Source of the DNA: DAISJM01 sp036821485 | GTDB taxonomy: Bacteria > Verrucomicrobiota > Kiritimatiellia > CAIQIC01 > JAGNIJ01 | Assembly (NCBI GenBank): GCA_036821485.1 | Contig: DAISJM010000024.1 | Coordinates: 1-51,241 of the forward strand | Direction: 5' to 3' | DNA length: 51,241 nt | In this document: positions 1 to 6,629 of the stretch, piece after piece | Layout of the letters: each line of letters opens with the position of its first letter | How positions within the stretch are numbered: the first letter of the stretch is position 1 | Made by a program: the position numbers and the translations under genes | Notes under the pieces: model-generated | Database searches by the model: none | Seen by the model: the letters and a program-made list of their open reading frames with translations, nothing else | Told to the model about the DNA's origin: nothing

Positions 1-178
1 CCTTTGTGCCTCTGCCCCTTCGCCCCTCTGTACCTTTTGCCCCTCCCTGCTCCTTTCCCCCATTGGTCATTGGTGCTTGGTCATTCCCCCTCCGCCTCTT
101 TCACTCGTTGCTCCTTGCTTCCTCCCCCCTTTGCCCCTCTTTGCGCCTTTGCGTTATCTCCGCCGGGACCGTGCCCAA
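1..178. repeat. Pyrimidine-rich word-like intergenic repeats
   Basis: No credible gene is seen in the first 322 bases. This stretch is C/T-rich and made of recurring near-identical words: variants of TTTGCCCCTCTTTGCGCC (near 1-40 and 135-160) and a doubled TTGGTCATT (about 64-90). Open frames across it are low-complexity (Pro/Leu/Ser/Phe) and lack start signals. It belongs with the other degenerate word repeats in this window (2115-2290, 17590-17648, 28004-28040, 29312-29395 and inside the OppC gene). Function is unknown. Confidence 0.5.
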
Positions 179-203
179 CCCAAAAAACTTCCTCAAAAAG
201 CTC

Positions 204-231
204 TTTACAGAATACGGGTTTTATGTATCCT
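204..231 (+). promoter_or_regulatory. Possible promoter for the secreted repeat protein
   Basis: TTTACA (204-209) and TATCCT (226-231) are 16 bases apart, in a locally AT-rich patch about 90 bases before the ATG at 323. The match is weak, but it is the only promoter-like pair between the repeats and the gene. Confidence 0.25.
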
Positions 232-322
232 TATACGTAAATACACGTAACGAAGTTTCAAGGGTGTCCTCTTCATGGTAAACGCGTTGTTCTGTGTAAG
301 TTCTCACAAAAGGTGGTGCATC

Positions 323-1117
323 ATGACGTCGCTGCAAAAAGCCTTATTGGTCACGCTCTCAGTAATCGTTTGTGGATGCATTCTCGCCTCCGTCGCCCAA
401 GCGCAGACGGGCGAGGTTTACTCCCTCAACGTCGTCGGCTTCCAGAAGGTCGCCGCACCGGCGGCCAAGCTTCAGATATCATCCACACCATTTGAAGCGG
501 CCGATGACAAGTTGGACACTGTGGTGGGGGCGCAATTAACGGGGTCAGACGGCTACAACACCTCCGACAACGTCATCATGTTCAATCCGACGAACCAACA
601 GTATGAAAACTACTTCATCGCTGGTGGCATCGGTGATCCCCAGTACGACGGCAAGTGGTTCGATCAGGCCCTCCAGCCGGCAACCAACGCCATGATTCCC
701 CCCGGTCGTGGCTTCTGGATCCGCAATCGTCAGTCGTCCACGCAGACCGTCGTTGTCGCAGGTGACGTGGTAAGCGTTGCCGCCGTCACCAATCACATTT
801 ATCCTGGGCTGCAGCTTATTTCCTATCCCTACAGCACCGCGATTCTCCTCAATAACACGACCTTTTCGAATGGTGCCGTTGGATCGGACGGTTTCAACAC
901 TTCGGACAACATTCTCCTGTGGGATTATGCAAATCAGCAGTATATCAACTACTTCATCGCTGGCGGCATCGGCGATCCCCAGTACGACGGCAAGTGGTTC
1001 ACCCAAGCTCTTCAACCTGCCACGAACGTGTATTTGCAGCCCGGTCAGGGCTTCTGGTACCGGCATCGCGGCTCGGGCTTTAACTGGGTCGAGCAGAAGC
1101 CCTACACATTGCCATGA
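323..1117 (+). CDS. Secreted protein with an internal duplication
   Basis: A 264-residue exported protein of unknown function. The ATG at 323 is preferred over the upstream in-frame start because AGGTGG lies just before it and the protein then opens with a clean signal peptide (Lys near the N-terminus, hydrophobic core, cleavage after ALA-like VAQA). The mature protein begins GEVYSLNVVGF, an opening I associate with secreted proteins of Verrucomicrobia and relatives. Two copies of a unit of about 85 residues follow, each with G-S-D-G-[YF]-N-T-S-D-N, then NYFIAGGIGDPQYDGKWF, then P-G-x-G-F-W. The repeats are nearly identical in DNA too: 608-661 and 947-1000 differ at 2 of 54 bases. It is probably a surface or extracellular beta-rich protein. 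No catalytic motif is seen. Confidence 0.8.
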   Translation: MTSLQKALLVTLSVIVCGCILASVAQAQTGEVYSLNVVGFQKVAAPAAKLQISSTPFEAADDKLDTVVGAQLTGSDGYNTSDNVIMFNPTNQQYENYFIAGGIGDPQYDGKWFDQALQPATNAMIPPGRGFWIRNRQSSTQTVVVAGDVVSVAAVTNHIYPGLQLISYPYSTAILLNNTTFSNGAVGSDGFNTSDNILLWDYANQQYINYFIAGGIGDPQYDGKWFTQALQPATNVYLQPGQGFWYRHRGSGFNWVEQKPYTLP

Positions 1118-1133
1118 TTTTCAGGAAAATGGG

Positions 1134-1162
1134 TTGACAGTTTGCAGCCCGCTTGATAAAGA
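1134..1162 (+). promoter_or_regulatory. Promoter for the PEP-CTERM gene
   Basis: A consensus -35 TTGACA (1134-1139) is followed after 17 bases by TAAAGA (1157-1162), about 60 bases before the GTG start at 1223. It suggests the PEP-CTERM gene is transcribed separately from its upstream neighbour. Confidence 0.5.
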
Positions 1163-1222
1163 ACTACCAGAATTTTTTAACGAATCTCTAAGCGCAGCCA
1201 AAGAAGAGAAAGGACCACCGTC

Positions 1223-1816
1223 GTGAAGAAAGTAGCCATTGTCTGTTTGATCGCTCTCCTCTCCGCCTCGGCCTATGCAGATTTTGATTGGTTTAATACG
1301 TCGACGAACCGGCTCTACTACAACGGTGGAAGCACCCCGTTGGTTGGAAGCCAAAGTGATTCCTCGGTTGGGTGCTTTGTCCAGTTGATCTGGGCCGGTA
1401 CGGACAACACCATCAATGGTGCTGTTCTCAGTGGCACCGGCGTCACCGGTGACGATCAGGTTCAGGCGACTACGTGGGTTGGCGGGACGCTCTTCACCGG
1501 CCCTGCTGGCCGCTACACGGGCGGCTCGACGTTTACTGCAGACAGCGCTGGTCTTTACTATGTTCGTTTCTGGACGGCCCCCGCGTTTGACTACGCTGGC
1601 GGTCTTGTCCCCACCAGCGGAACGAACTTCTACGGCAACACGGCTCTCTGGTCGAATCCCGGCACCGAGCCGCCCGGCACGGCTGATGTTTTCAACAATA
1701 TTCCGAACGGTGGTGTCTCGGCTACGCTGACGGCTTCTGCGATTCCTGAGCCGACGATTGTTGGCCTTGGGCTGATCGGTCTGTTGACCCTCCGCCTCTA
1801 TCGTCGCCGGAAATAA
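1223..1816 (+). CDS. PEP-CTERM sorting-domain protein
   Basis: A 197-residue exported protein. It starts at GTG 1223, eight bases after AAAGGA, and has an N-terminal signal peptide ending near SAYA. The C-terminus is a PEP-CTERM tail: the motif I-P-E-P-T, a hydrophobic helix (IVGLGLIGLLTL) and a basic end (YRRRK). Such tails are recognised by an exosortase (EpsH/XrtA-type) and cleaved during surface sorting. No exosortase lies in this window, so it must be encoded elsewhere. The central part is rich in Gly, Thr, Asn and aromatics and matches no domain I know. It has its own promoter and a strong terminator, so it is probably monocistronic. Confidence 0.85.
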   Translation: MKKVAIVCLIALLSASAYADFDWFNTSTNRLYYNGGSTPLVGSQSDSSVGCFVQLIWAGTDNTINGAVLSGTGVTGDDQVQATTWVGGTLFTGPAGRYTGGSTFTADSAGLYYVRFWTAPAFDYAGGLVPTSGTNFYGNTALWSNPGTEPPGTADVFNNIPNGGVSATLTASAIPEPTIVGLGLIGLLTLRLYRRRK

Positions 1817-1839
1817 GACGGTTACATAGTTCTCTTCTT

Positions 1840-1877
1840 CGAAGGGCGGTCTGAAAAGACCGCCCTTCGTCTTTTCC
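1840..1877 (+). terminator. Intrinsic terminator after the PEP-CTERM gene
   Basis: A perfect 13-bp stem (arms 1840-1852 and 1857-1869) with a GAAA loop is followed by a T-rich tail, TCTTTTCC, 24 bases past the stop codon. Confidence 0.9.
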
Positions 1878-1890
1878 GGTTCCGAGCTCA

Positions 1891-1968
1891 GTCCGCCGCC
1901 CACGGAGGGGCGGCCTACATCCCGCACATCTTCACCGCCGTGTAGGCCGGGGCTCTGCCCCCGGCGTC
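1891..1968. repeat. REPIN-like element, copy 1
   Basis: Two palindromic units face each other. The left one (1891-1918), read on the minus strand, starts GTAGGCCGCC and has stem GCCGCCC/GGGCGGC. The right one (1942-1968) starts GTAGGCCGGGG and has stem GCCGGGG/CCCCGGC. The GTAG heads point inward across a 23-base spacer. This matches the architecture of REPINs, pairs of REP sequences mobilised by RAYT transposases. A near-identical copy lies at 3844-3917 and a collapsed one at 3185-3223. Confidence 0.7.
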
Positions 1969-2003
1969 TTCCCTTCACACCGCGATGGAATCTTCCTTCT
2001 TTG

Positions 2004-2072
2004 GTAGGGCGAAGCCTCCGGCTGAGCCGTTCCGTTCTTGTCTTTGGTAGGGACGGCTCTCCGAGCCGTCCG
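2004..2072 (+). repeat. Two GTAGGG-headed REP-like hairpins
   Basis: The unit at 2004-2031 starts GTAGGGCGAAGCC and is repeated almost exactly at 3260-3287. The unit at 2047-2072 starts GTAGGGACGG and forms the stem GGACGGCTC/GAGCCGTCC around TCC. Both sit a short linker downstream of REPIN copy 1, the same order as after copies 2 and 3. Confidence 0.65.
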
Positions 2073-2114
2073 CTCTTCCCTACCCCCTCCTCCCTCTTAA
2101 CGTTCCTCTCTATC

Positions 2115-2290
2115 TTCCTCCGAATCCGCGTCTATCTGCTGGCAATGAATCCCTCCTCTCCCCCTCCCCATTCTCTGTATCTCCTTCCATATCCGTGTTT
2201 ATCTGTGGGCAACCAATCCCTCTCCCCCTTGGCCTTCCTCTCGCTTTATCCTCCTCTGAATCCGCGTCCATCCGCTGGCAACCAATCCCC
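2115..2290. repeat. Three degenerate tandem copies of a word-like repeat
   Basis: Units near 2115-2153, 2182-2220 and 2251-2290 share the pattern ATCCGCGTCTATCTGCTGGC followed by AANNAATCCC, with a period of about 67 bases and roughly 75-85% similarity by eye. They fill the space before rluA. The in-frame extension of the rluA frame through them is low-complexity and is not considered coding. Confidence 0.6.
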
Positions 2291-2342
2291 CCATCGCTCA
2301 CTACGGCTTGCGCTCACCCCTCAAGACCGATACCTTCCTCCC

Positions 2343-3179
2343 ATGCAATCACGCGCGCTCATTGTCCGACACAATACGCTCCTCCTCGACTTCCTCGCGG
2401 AAGCCCTCGGCCTCTCGCGCAAGCGTGCCAAGAACCTGATCGATCAGCGCATCGTGTTCGTCAATAACGCCCGCGTCTGGATGGCCCGCCACATGCTCGA
2501 ACGCGGTGATCGCGTGGAGGTTCACATTGCTGCTCCGGCAGCCCCCAAGGCCGCCCCGGCCGCGCCCCGCCGCATCCCCATCCTCTACAAGGATCAGGAC
2601 TACCTGGTCGCGGACAAGCCCGCCGGCCTTCTATCGAACGGACCCGCCAGCGTGGAGGAACTGCTGAGGAAGGAACTGGCTGAACCCGCGCTGGCCGCCG
2701 TGCATCGCCTCGATCGCGATACATCCGGCTGCCTGCTGTTCGCGCGCAACGCGGAGGCCGGACGCAACATCATCACGCTGTTCTACGAGAAGGCCGTGAC
2801 CAAGGTCTATCAAGCCATCGCCATGGGCCGCGTGTCGTCCGGCGTTCACGAAATCAATGCACCGGTCGACGGCAAGCCCGCTGTCACCAAGGTGACGGTG
2901 GTCCGCTCCAACACGCTGGCCACGCATCTGAAACTCTTGATTGAAACGGGCCGCACACACCAGATCCGGAAACACATGCTGCGCATCCGGCACCCGCTGG
3001 CGGGAGACAAGGTCTATGCCACGGGCGCGGTGATGGTGGAGGCCTTCCGGCGCGTGCCGCGGCAGATGCTCCACGCGGCGTCGATCTCCTTCAAGCACCC
3101 GGTGAACGGAACCCTCATCTCCGCCCACGCCCCCCTGCCCCGCGACTTCGTCCAATGCCTCGCCGCCCTGCGGTTGTAG
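2343..3179 (+). CDS. RluA-family pseudouridine synthase with S4 domain
   Basis: A 278-residue RNA pseudouridine synthase. An N-terminal S4 RNA-binding domain (about 12-70: LSRKRAKNLIDQRIVFVN) is joined by an Ala/Pro linker to the catalytic domain. The catalytic motif HRLDRDTSG carries the nucleophilic Asp, and GRTHQIR and a late H-A-x-S motif are present, as in RluA/C/D enzymes that modify uridines in 23S rRNA or tRNA. The target cannot be told from sequence. The ATG at 2343 gives the normal family length; upstream in-frame codons run through repeats. The stop codon TAG lies within a GTAGG word that begins the REP-rich downstream spacer. Confidence 0.85.
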   Translation: MQSRALIVRHNTLLLDFLAEALGLSRKRAKNLIDQRIVFVNNARVWMARHMLERGDRVEVHIAAPAAPKAAPAAPRRIPILYKDQDYLVADKPAGLLSNGPASVEELLRKELAEPALAAVHRLDRDTSGCLLFARNAEAGRNIITLFYEKAVTKVYQAIAMGRVSSGVHEINAPVDGKPAVTKVTVVRSNTLATHLKLLIETGRTHQIRKHMLRIRHPLAGDKVYATGAVMVEAFRRVPRQMLHAASISFKHPVNGTLISAHAPLPRDFVQCLAALRL

Positions 3180-3184
3180 GAGTA

Positions 3185-3223
3185 GTCCGCCGCCGTGTAG
3201 GCCGGGGCTCTGTCCCCGGCGTC
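3185..3223. repeat. Collapsed REPIN derivative, copy 3
   Basis: The first ten bases of the left REPIN arm (GTCCGCCGCC, 3185-3194) join directly to GTGTAGG and the full right arm (3197-3223). It looks like copy 1 after a deletion between its two short CCGCC repeats. Confidence 0.6.
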
Positions 3224-3259
3224 TTCCCTCTACGCCTCGACAGCTCTTCCTCTCTTTGG

Positions 3260-3323
3260 GTAGGGCGAAGCCTCCGGCTGAGCCGTTGTAGTTTCCTTTG
3301 TGGGAGCGGCCTAACGCCTCGAC
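3260..3323 (+). repeat. REP-like units downstream of rluA
   Basis: 3260-3287 repeats the GTAGGGCGAAGCC unit of 2004-2031. 3300-3323 starts GTGGGAGCGGCC and ends CGCCTCGAC, resembling the GTAGGAG unit at 3461-3484. There is no gene between rluA and infA (3180-3515). Confidence 0.55.
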
Positions 3324-3354
3324 AGCCCTGAACTCTTGGCAGAGACCGCCTTCT

Positions 3355-3380
3355 GTAGTGCGCCACGGTGTGGCGCAACT
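3355..3380 (+). repeat. REP-like hairpin TGCGCCAC/GTGGCGCA
   Basis: A GTAG head is followed by a perfect 8-bp stem with loop GGT (arms 3359-3366 and 3370-3377). It is the same general design as its neighbours but with a different stem. Confidence 0.55.
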
Positions 3381-3460
3381 CGTCTTGCCTTAGTACGTCC
3401 AGAAAAGCCCAAGGCCGCCGACAAGCAGCGGTTCTACAAGAAGTGGGATATTCTGCAACT

Positions 3461-3484
3461 GTAGGAGAGGCTTTATGCCTCGAC
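3461..3484 (+). repeat. REP-like unit GTAGGAGAGGC
   Basis: GTAG head with stem GAGGC/GCCTC around TTTAT. A related hairpin, GAGGC-TTTTT-GCCTC, lies at 4048-4062. The layout resembles the GTAG-headed REPs known from Pseudomonas. Confidence 0.5.
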
Positions 3485-3515
3485 GACGGGAGGACAGTTT
3501 CGACGAGACCGTCGC

Positions 3516-3743
3516 TCAGTTCCTGTGACGGAACGTGATGCGGCCTTTGGAGAGGTCGTACGGCGACATTTCAACGGTAACGCGGTCGCCCGTAGTGATC
3601 TTGATGAAGTGCTTTCTCATCTTGCCCGAGATGTGGGCAAGAATCTCATGGCCGGTACCCAGTTTGACCCTGTACATCGTGGCAGGCAAAACCTTCAACA
3701 CCACGCCGTCTACCTGGATAAGATCGTCTTTTCCTGGGGCCAT
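3516..3743 (-). CDS. infA: Translation initiation factor IF-1
   Basis: A 75-residue OB-fold protein of normal IF-1 length. IF-1 occupies the ribosomal A site during initiation and assists IF-2 and IF-3. Diagnostic stretches are MYRVKLGTGHEILAHISGKM, GDRVTVEMSPYDLSKGRIT and the basic end FRHRN. The ATG at 3743 follows AGGAGAAAAC, a strong ribosome-binding site; the longer frame upstream runs into repeats. It stands alone, with no ribosomal-protein genes next to it, and has REP-like elements on both sides. Confidence 0.95.
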   Translation of the reverse strand: MAPGKDDLIQVDGVVLKVLPATMYRVKLGTGHEILAHISGKMRKHFIKITTGDRVTVEMSPYDLSKGRITFRHRN

Positions 3744-3843
3744 GTTTTCTCCTGAACCACAAACAATTACGGAGGCACACCATACAAGGAATCGCCCGAC
3801 ACCGCAAGATGGCTTTTTCTGCCACCGCTCCGCCTTCGTTGTG

Positions 3844-3917
3844 GTCCGCCGCCCACGGAGGGGCGGCCTACATCCGCACATCTTCCGCGTGTAGGCCGGG
3901 GCTCTGTCCCCGGCGCC
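3844..3917. repeat. REPIN-like element, copy 2
   Basis: Same two arms as copy 1 (left 3844-3871 with its head on the minus strand, right 3891-3917) but a 19-base spacer. The stems are identical to copy 1, while the spacer has a small indel. The unit is followed by the same CTTCCCT-type linker and then a GTAGGG unit. Confidence 0.7.
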
Positions 3918-3947
3918 TTCCCTCCACGCCTCTACGTCTTGTCTTTG

Positions 3948-4062
3948 GTAGGGACGGTTCTCTTGCCACGGCGTAGCCCTGCGAAGACGGGCCGAACCGT
4001 CCGCGGCCCGTTCGGAGAACGGGCCCTACCTGAAGACATCCGCAGAAGAGGCTTTTTGCCTC
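3948..4062. repeat. REP-like cluster upstream of the 4142 gene
   Basis: 3948-4003 has a GTAGGGACGG head with stem GGACGGTTC/GAACCGTCC enclosing a loop of 33 bases. 4005-4029 is an inverted unit (stem GGCCCGTTC/GAACGGGCC, CTAC at its right end, so its GTAG head is on the minus strand). 4048-4062 is the hairpin GAGGC-TTTTT-GCCTC. No gene is seen in 3744-4141. Confidence 0.55.
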
Positions 4063-4141
4063 GATGATCTGCCCCCCCCTAACCGCTGTTGCCAGCCAAG
4101 CCGTCTTCTGCAAGAATAGGCTGGTTCGCTTTTGAGGGCGT

Positions 4142-4720
4142 GTGAACAAACAGCATTTCGATATCAACAGGCCGGTGCATCTTGCCAGGCGCGACGTCTT
4201 TTTCGAGCGCGCCGTGGAACTGCTCTACACCCCTCTGCAAAACGTCAATACCGCGGACCGCATCAAGCGGGCCGAGATGATCATCGCTCTCTTCAAGACC
4301 TCGGAGACCCATGCCTTCTTCGCCATCCAGGCCTCGGGCACCATCCCGCGCGAAAGTGATTTTCTCCGGTTCCTGAAGCTGATTTCAGACAACGTTCAGT
4401 CCGCTCACTCCATGTTGCAGCACCAACTCCATCTCGAGGGAGAAGAGAGTTTTCTCTGCCAGTTCCTGAGCGCCACCCCGGAGCAGTGCATCCTGCCCGC
4501 CATGCATTACCAGCGGCGCGCGGAAGACATCCTGCAGGGCCTCTGGAATGTGCTTCAACTCGCACACGCCGCCTATCGCTCGCTTCAGCAGGAAAATCTC
4601 CAAGCGCTTTCTGATCCCGAACGGGAACGCTATCGCCTCGCATACGACAGCTTCCGGCAGGATGTCACCGCACGCTACACCCTGGCGGTTGATGTTCACG
4701 AAGTCTCGCCCACAGTCTGA
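4142..4720 (+). CDS. Hypothetical helical protein
   Basis: A 192-residue protein I do not recognise. It starts at GTG 4142 after GAGGGC. It has no signal peptide or membrane segment. The sequence is rich in Leu, Gln, Glu and Ala with regular hydrophobic spacing, so it is probably all-helical and cytoplasmic. There are two cysteines near the middle (FLCQF, EQCIL), too few to suggest a metal site. It converges with mutL, leaving nine bases between the stop codons, so a shared function with mutL is not implied. Codon use is like that of its neighbours. The GTG start is moderately supported. Confidence 0.65.
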   Translation: MNKQHFDINRPVHLARRDVFFERAVELLYTPLQNVNTADRIKRAEMIIALFKTSETHAFFAIQASGTIPRESDFLRFLKLISDNVQSAHSMLQHQLHLEGEESFLCQFLSATPEQCILPAMHYQRRAEDILQGLWNVLQLAHAAYRSLQQENLQALSDPERERYRLAYDSFRQDVTARYTLAVDVHEVSPTV

Positions 4721-4734
4721 GCCGGCCGCTCAGA
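4716..4734. other. Hairpin spanning both convergent stop codons
   Basis: TCTGAGC and GCTCAGA pair around CGGCC. The stop codon of the 4142 gene lies in one arm and that of mutL in the other. There is no U-run on either side, so it may only weakly terminate transcription in both directions. Confidence 0.35.
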
Positions 4735-6541
4735 TTCGCCCGAACTTCCTGTGAAGTTCGTTGAAGCTCATGAAGATGATCGTCGGCCTGCCGTGCGGAC
4801 ACGTGTAGGGCATTTCCGTCTGGGCCAGTTCCACAACAAGCCCCTCGATCTCGTCGAGCCGAAGGTGGTCGCGCGCCTTGACCGCCGCCTTGCACGCGGC
4901 CTGCGCGATGGTCTCTTCAGCCCAGCGTTCGGTGCCCCCTCGCGTACCGCCCTGCTCCAGGGTCTGCGCAACCGACGTCAGCAGTGCGGCCGCAGACGAA
5001 TTGCCCATGCAGACCGGGAGGGCATCCACGATGAAGGCGTCCCCTCCAAATTCCGAGATACCAAAGCCCATGTGGCGCAGCCGCTCCACATTTTCCCTCA
5101 CGCGCAGCGCATCCTCGGGCCCAAGTTCAACCGTTTCCGGTGCCAGCAGCCCTTGGGACGTCACCCGGTCCTTCAACACTTCGCGCATGTAGCGCTCGTA
5201 GAGGACCCGCTCGTGCGCGGCATGGGGATCCATCAGCACCAGGCCGTCCTCCGTCTCCAACACCACGTAGAGCCCCCCTACCTGGCCCAATACGCGGCAC
5301 CACGACCACGGTGCCTTCGCCGCAGCAGCCGGAGCCTCCCCCGCCTTGCCCGTTTCGGCCGGGGCGACAGCGGCAGCCCCGGGCACCGGAGCATCGCCCT
5401 GTTGACCGGGAACCATCGGCAGTCGTGGATACGAGAACGTACGTGCAGGCGGCAAGTCCTCAATCGCCAGCATCGGCGAGGCTGCCCCGGACGGAACCCC
5501 GCCCGGAGGAGTCGTACCCGACCCCACCCCGGGGAGTTCGCCACCCACCTGCGCCAGCGCACCGCGCAATCCGTCGATCACGACATCGCGGACATCGCCC
5601 GGACGACGGAATCTCACTTCCTTCTTTGCAGGATGAACGTTCACGTCCACCAGTTCGGGGTCCATTTCCAGGAAGAGATAAACCACGGGATAGCGGCCGC
5701 GCGGCAACAGGGTGTGATAGGCTTCCGCAAGCGCGTGCGATATCAGCGGTGCCGAAGCCGGCCTTCGATTGATGAACACATACTGCTCGGCCCGGTCCGC
5801 GCGACTCGCCTGGGGCAGACCCGCGTAACCCGAGAGCCTCAGTCCCATCCGTTCGTACTGCACGGCACGCAGATGCTTGATCGCGTCGGCGCCAAACAGC
5901 TCCCGCAGACGATCCTCCAGCGATGCCTTGCCCGCCAACCGGTAGACCTCGCGGCCATCGACAATCAGCCTCAGGGCCACCTCCGGATGCGACAAGGCAT
6001 AGATCAGAAACATCTGCCGCACGTGTGACAGCTCCGTCGGCTCGCTCCTCAGGAACTTGCGACGCGCGGGAATGTTGAAGAAAAGGTGCCGGACCTCGAC
6101 CGTGGTGCCGGGGGGACACCCGATCTCTTTCACATCCTGCATCTTGCCGCCGGACATGACGATCTCGGTTCCGGCGTCATCCTTTGCGCGCCGGGTCACC
6201 AGGCGGAATTGTGCCACCGACGAGATGGCGGCCATCGCCTCGCCCCGGAACCCCAACGTCGCCACCCGCTCGATATCATCCGCATCACGAATCTTGCTGG
6301 TGGCGTGGCGCTCGATGGAAAGCAGGGCGTCTTCGCGATTCATACCGCAGCCATCGTCGGACACCAGGATCGCCTTGCGACCGCCCGCTACCACCTCAAG
6401 GGTCACGCTGCCCGCGCCGGCGTCGATCGCGTTCTCAATGAGTTCCTTGGCTACCGAGGCTGGGCGGTCTACAACTTCTCCCGCGGCGATTTTGTTGGCC
6501 ACATGGTCCGGCAGGATGCGGATATGACGCTCTTGAGCCAT
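4730..6541 (-). CDS. mutL: DNA mismatch repair protein MutL
   Basis: A 603-residue MutL. The N-terminal GHKL ATPase has ENAIDAG, DDGCGM, HATSKI and GFRGEAM, followed by the transducer domain ending VNVHPAKKEVRF. A Pro/Ala/Gly-rich linker (about 345-410) leads to the C-terminal dimerisation/nuclease domain. The metal-binding endonuclease motif is present as DPHAAHE with the later E (family DQHA-x2-E-x4-E; Gln to Pro here), and ACK and CPHGRP motifs also remain, so this MutL probably nicks DNA itself as in MutH-less bacteria. The ATG at 6541 is preferred to the TTG two codons upstream. TATAGT lies only 11 bases before the ATG, so the mRNA leader may be very short. No MutS is in the window. Confidence 0.93.
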   Translation of the reverse strand: MAQERHIRILPDHVANKIAAGEVVDRPASVAKELIENAIDAGAGSVTLEVVAGGRKAILVSDDGCGMNREDALLSIERHATSKIRDADDIERVATLGFRGEAMAAISSVAQFRLVTRRAKDDAGTEIVMSGGKMQDVKEIGCPPGTTVEVRHLFFNIPARRKFLRSEPTELSHVRQMFLIYALSHPEVALRLIVDGREVYRLAGKASLEDRLRELFGADAIKHLRAVQYERMGLRLSGYAGLPQASRADRAEQYVFINRRPASAPLISHALAEAYHTLLPRGRYPVVYLFLEMDPELVDVNVHPAKKEVRFRRPGDVRDVVIDGLRGALAQVGGELPGVGSGTTPPGGVPSGAASPMLAIEDLPPARTFSYPRLPMVPGQQGDAPVPGAAAVAPAETGKAGEAPAAAAKAPWSWCRVLGQVGGLYVVLETEDGLVLMDPHAAHERVLYERYMREVLKDRVTSQGLLAPETVELGPEDALRVRENVERLRHMGFGISEFGGDAFIVDALPVCMGNSSAAALLTSVAQTLEQGGTRGGTERWAEETIAQAACKAAVKARDHLRLDEIEGLVVELAQTEMPYTCPHGRPTIIFMSFNELHRKFGRI

Positions 6542-6629
6542 GAACAAGGGTACTATACCACTTGAAGGCCGCCCGTGAAAACAGGCTTGTTGCCATGGCG
6601 GGAGAACAGGACCGCGGCAGCCTGACCGG

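Noticed and set aside
1121..1978. Minus-strand frame across the PEP-CTERM gene and REPIN copy 1
   Set aside because: It reads through a terminator and repeats; its start encodes the REP stem, and a similar false frame occurs at the second REPIN.
2001..2342. Longer N-terminus for the pseudouridine synthase
   Set aside because: The upstream frame runs through REP units and word repeats, is low-complexity, and gives a length outside the family.
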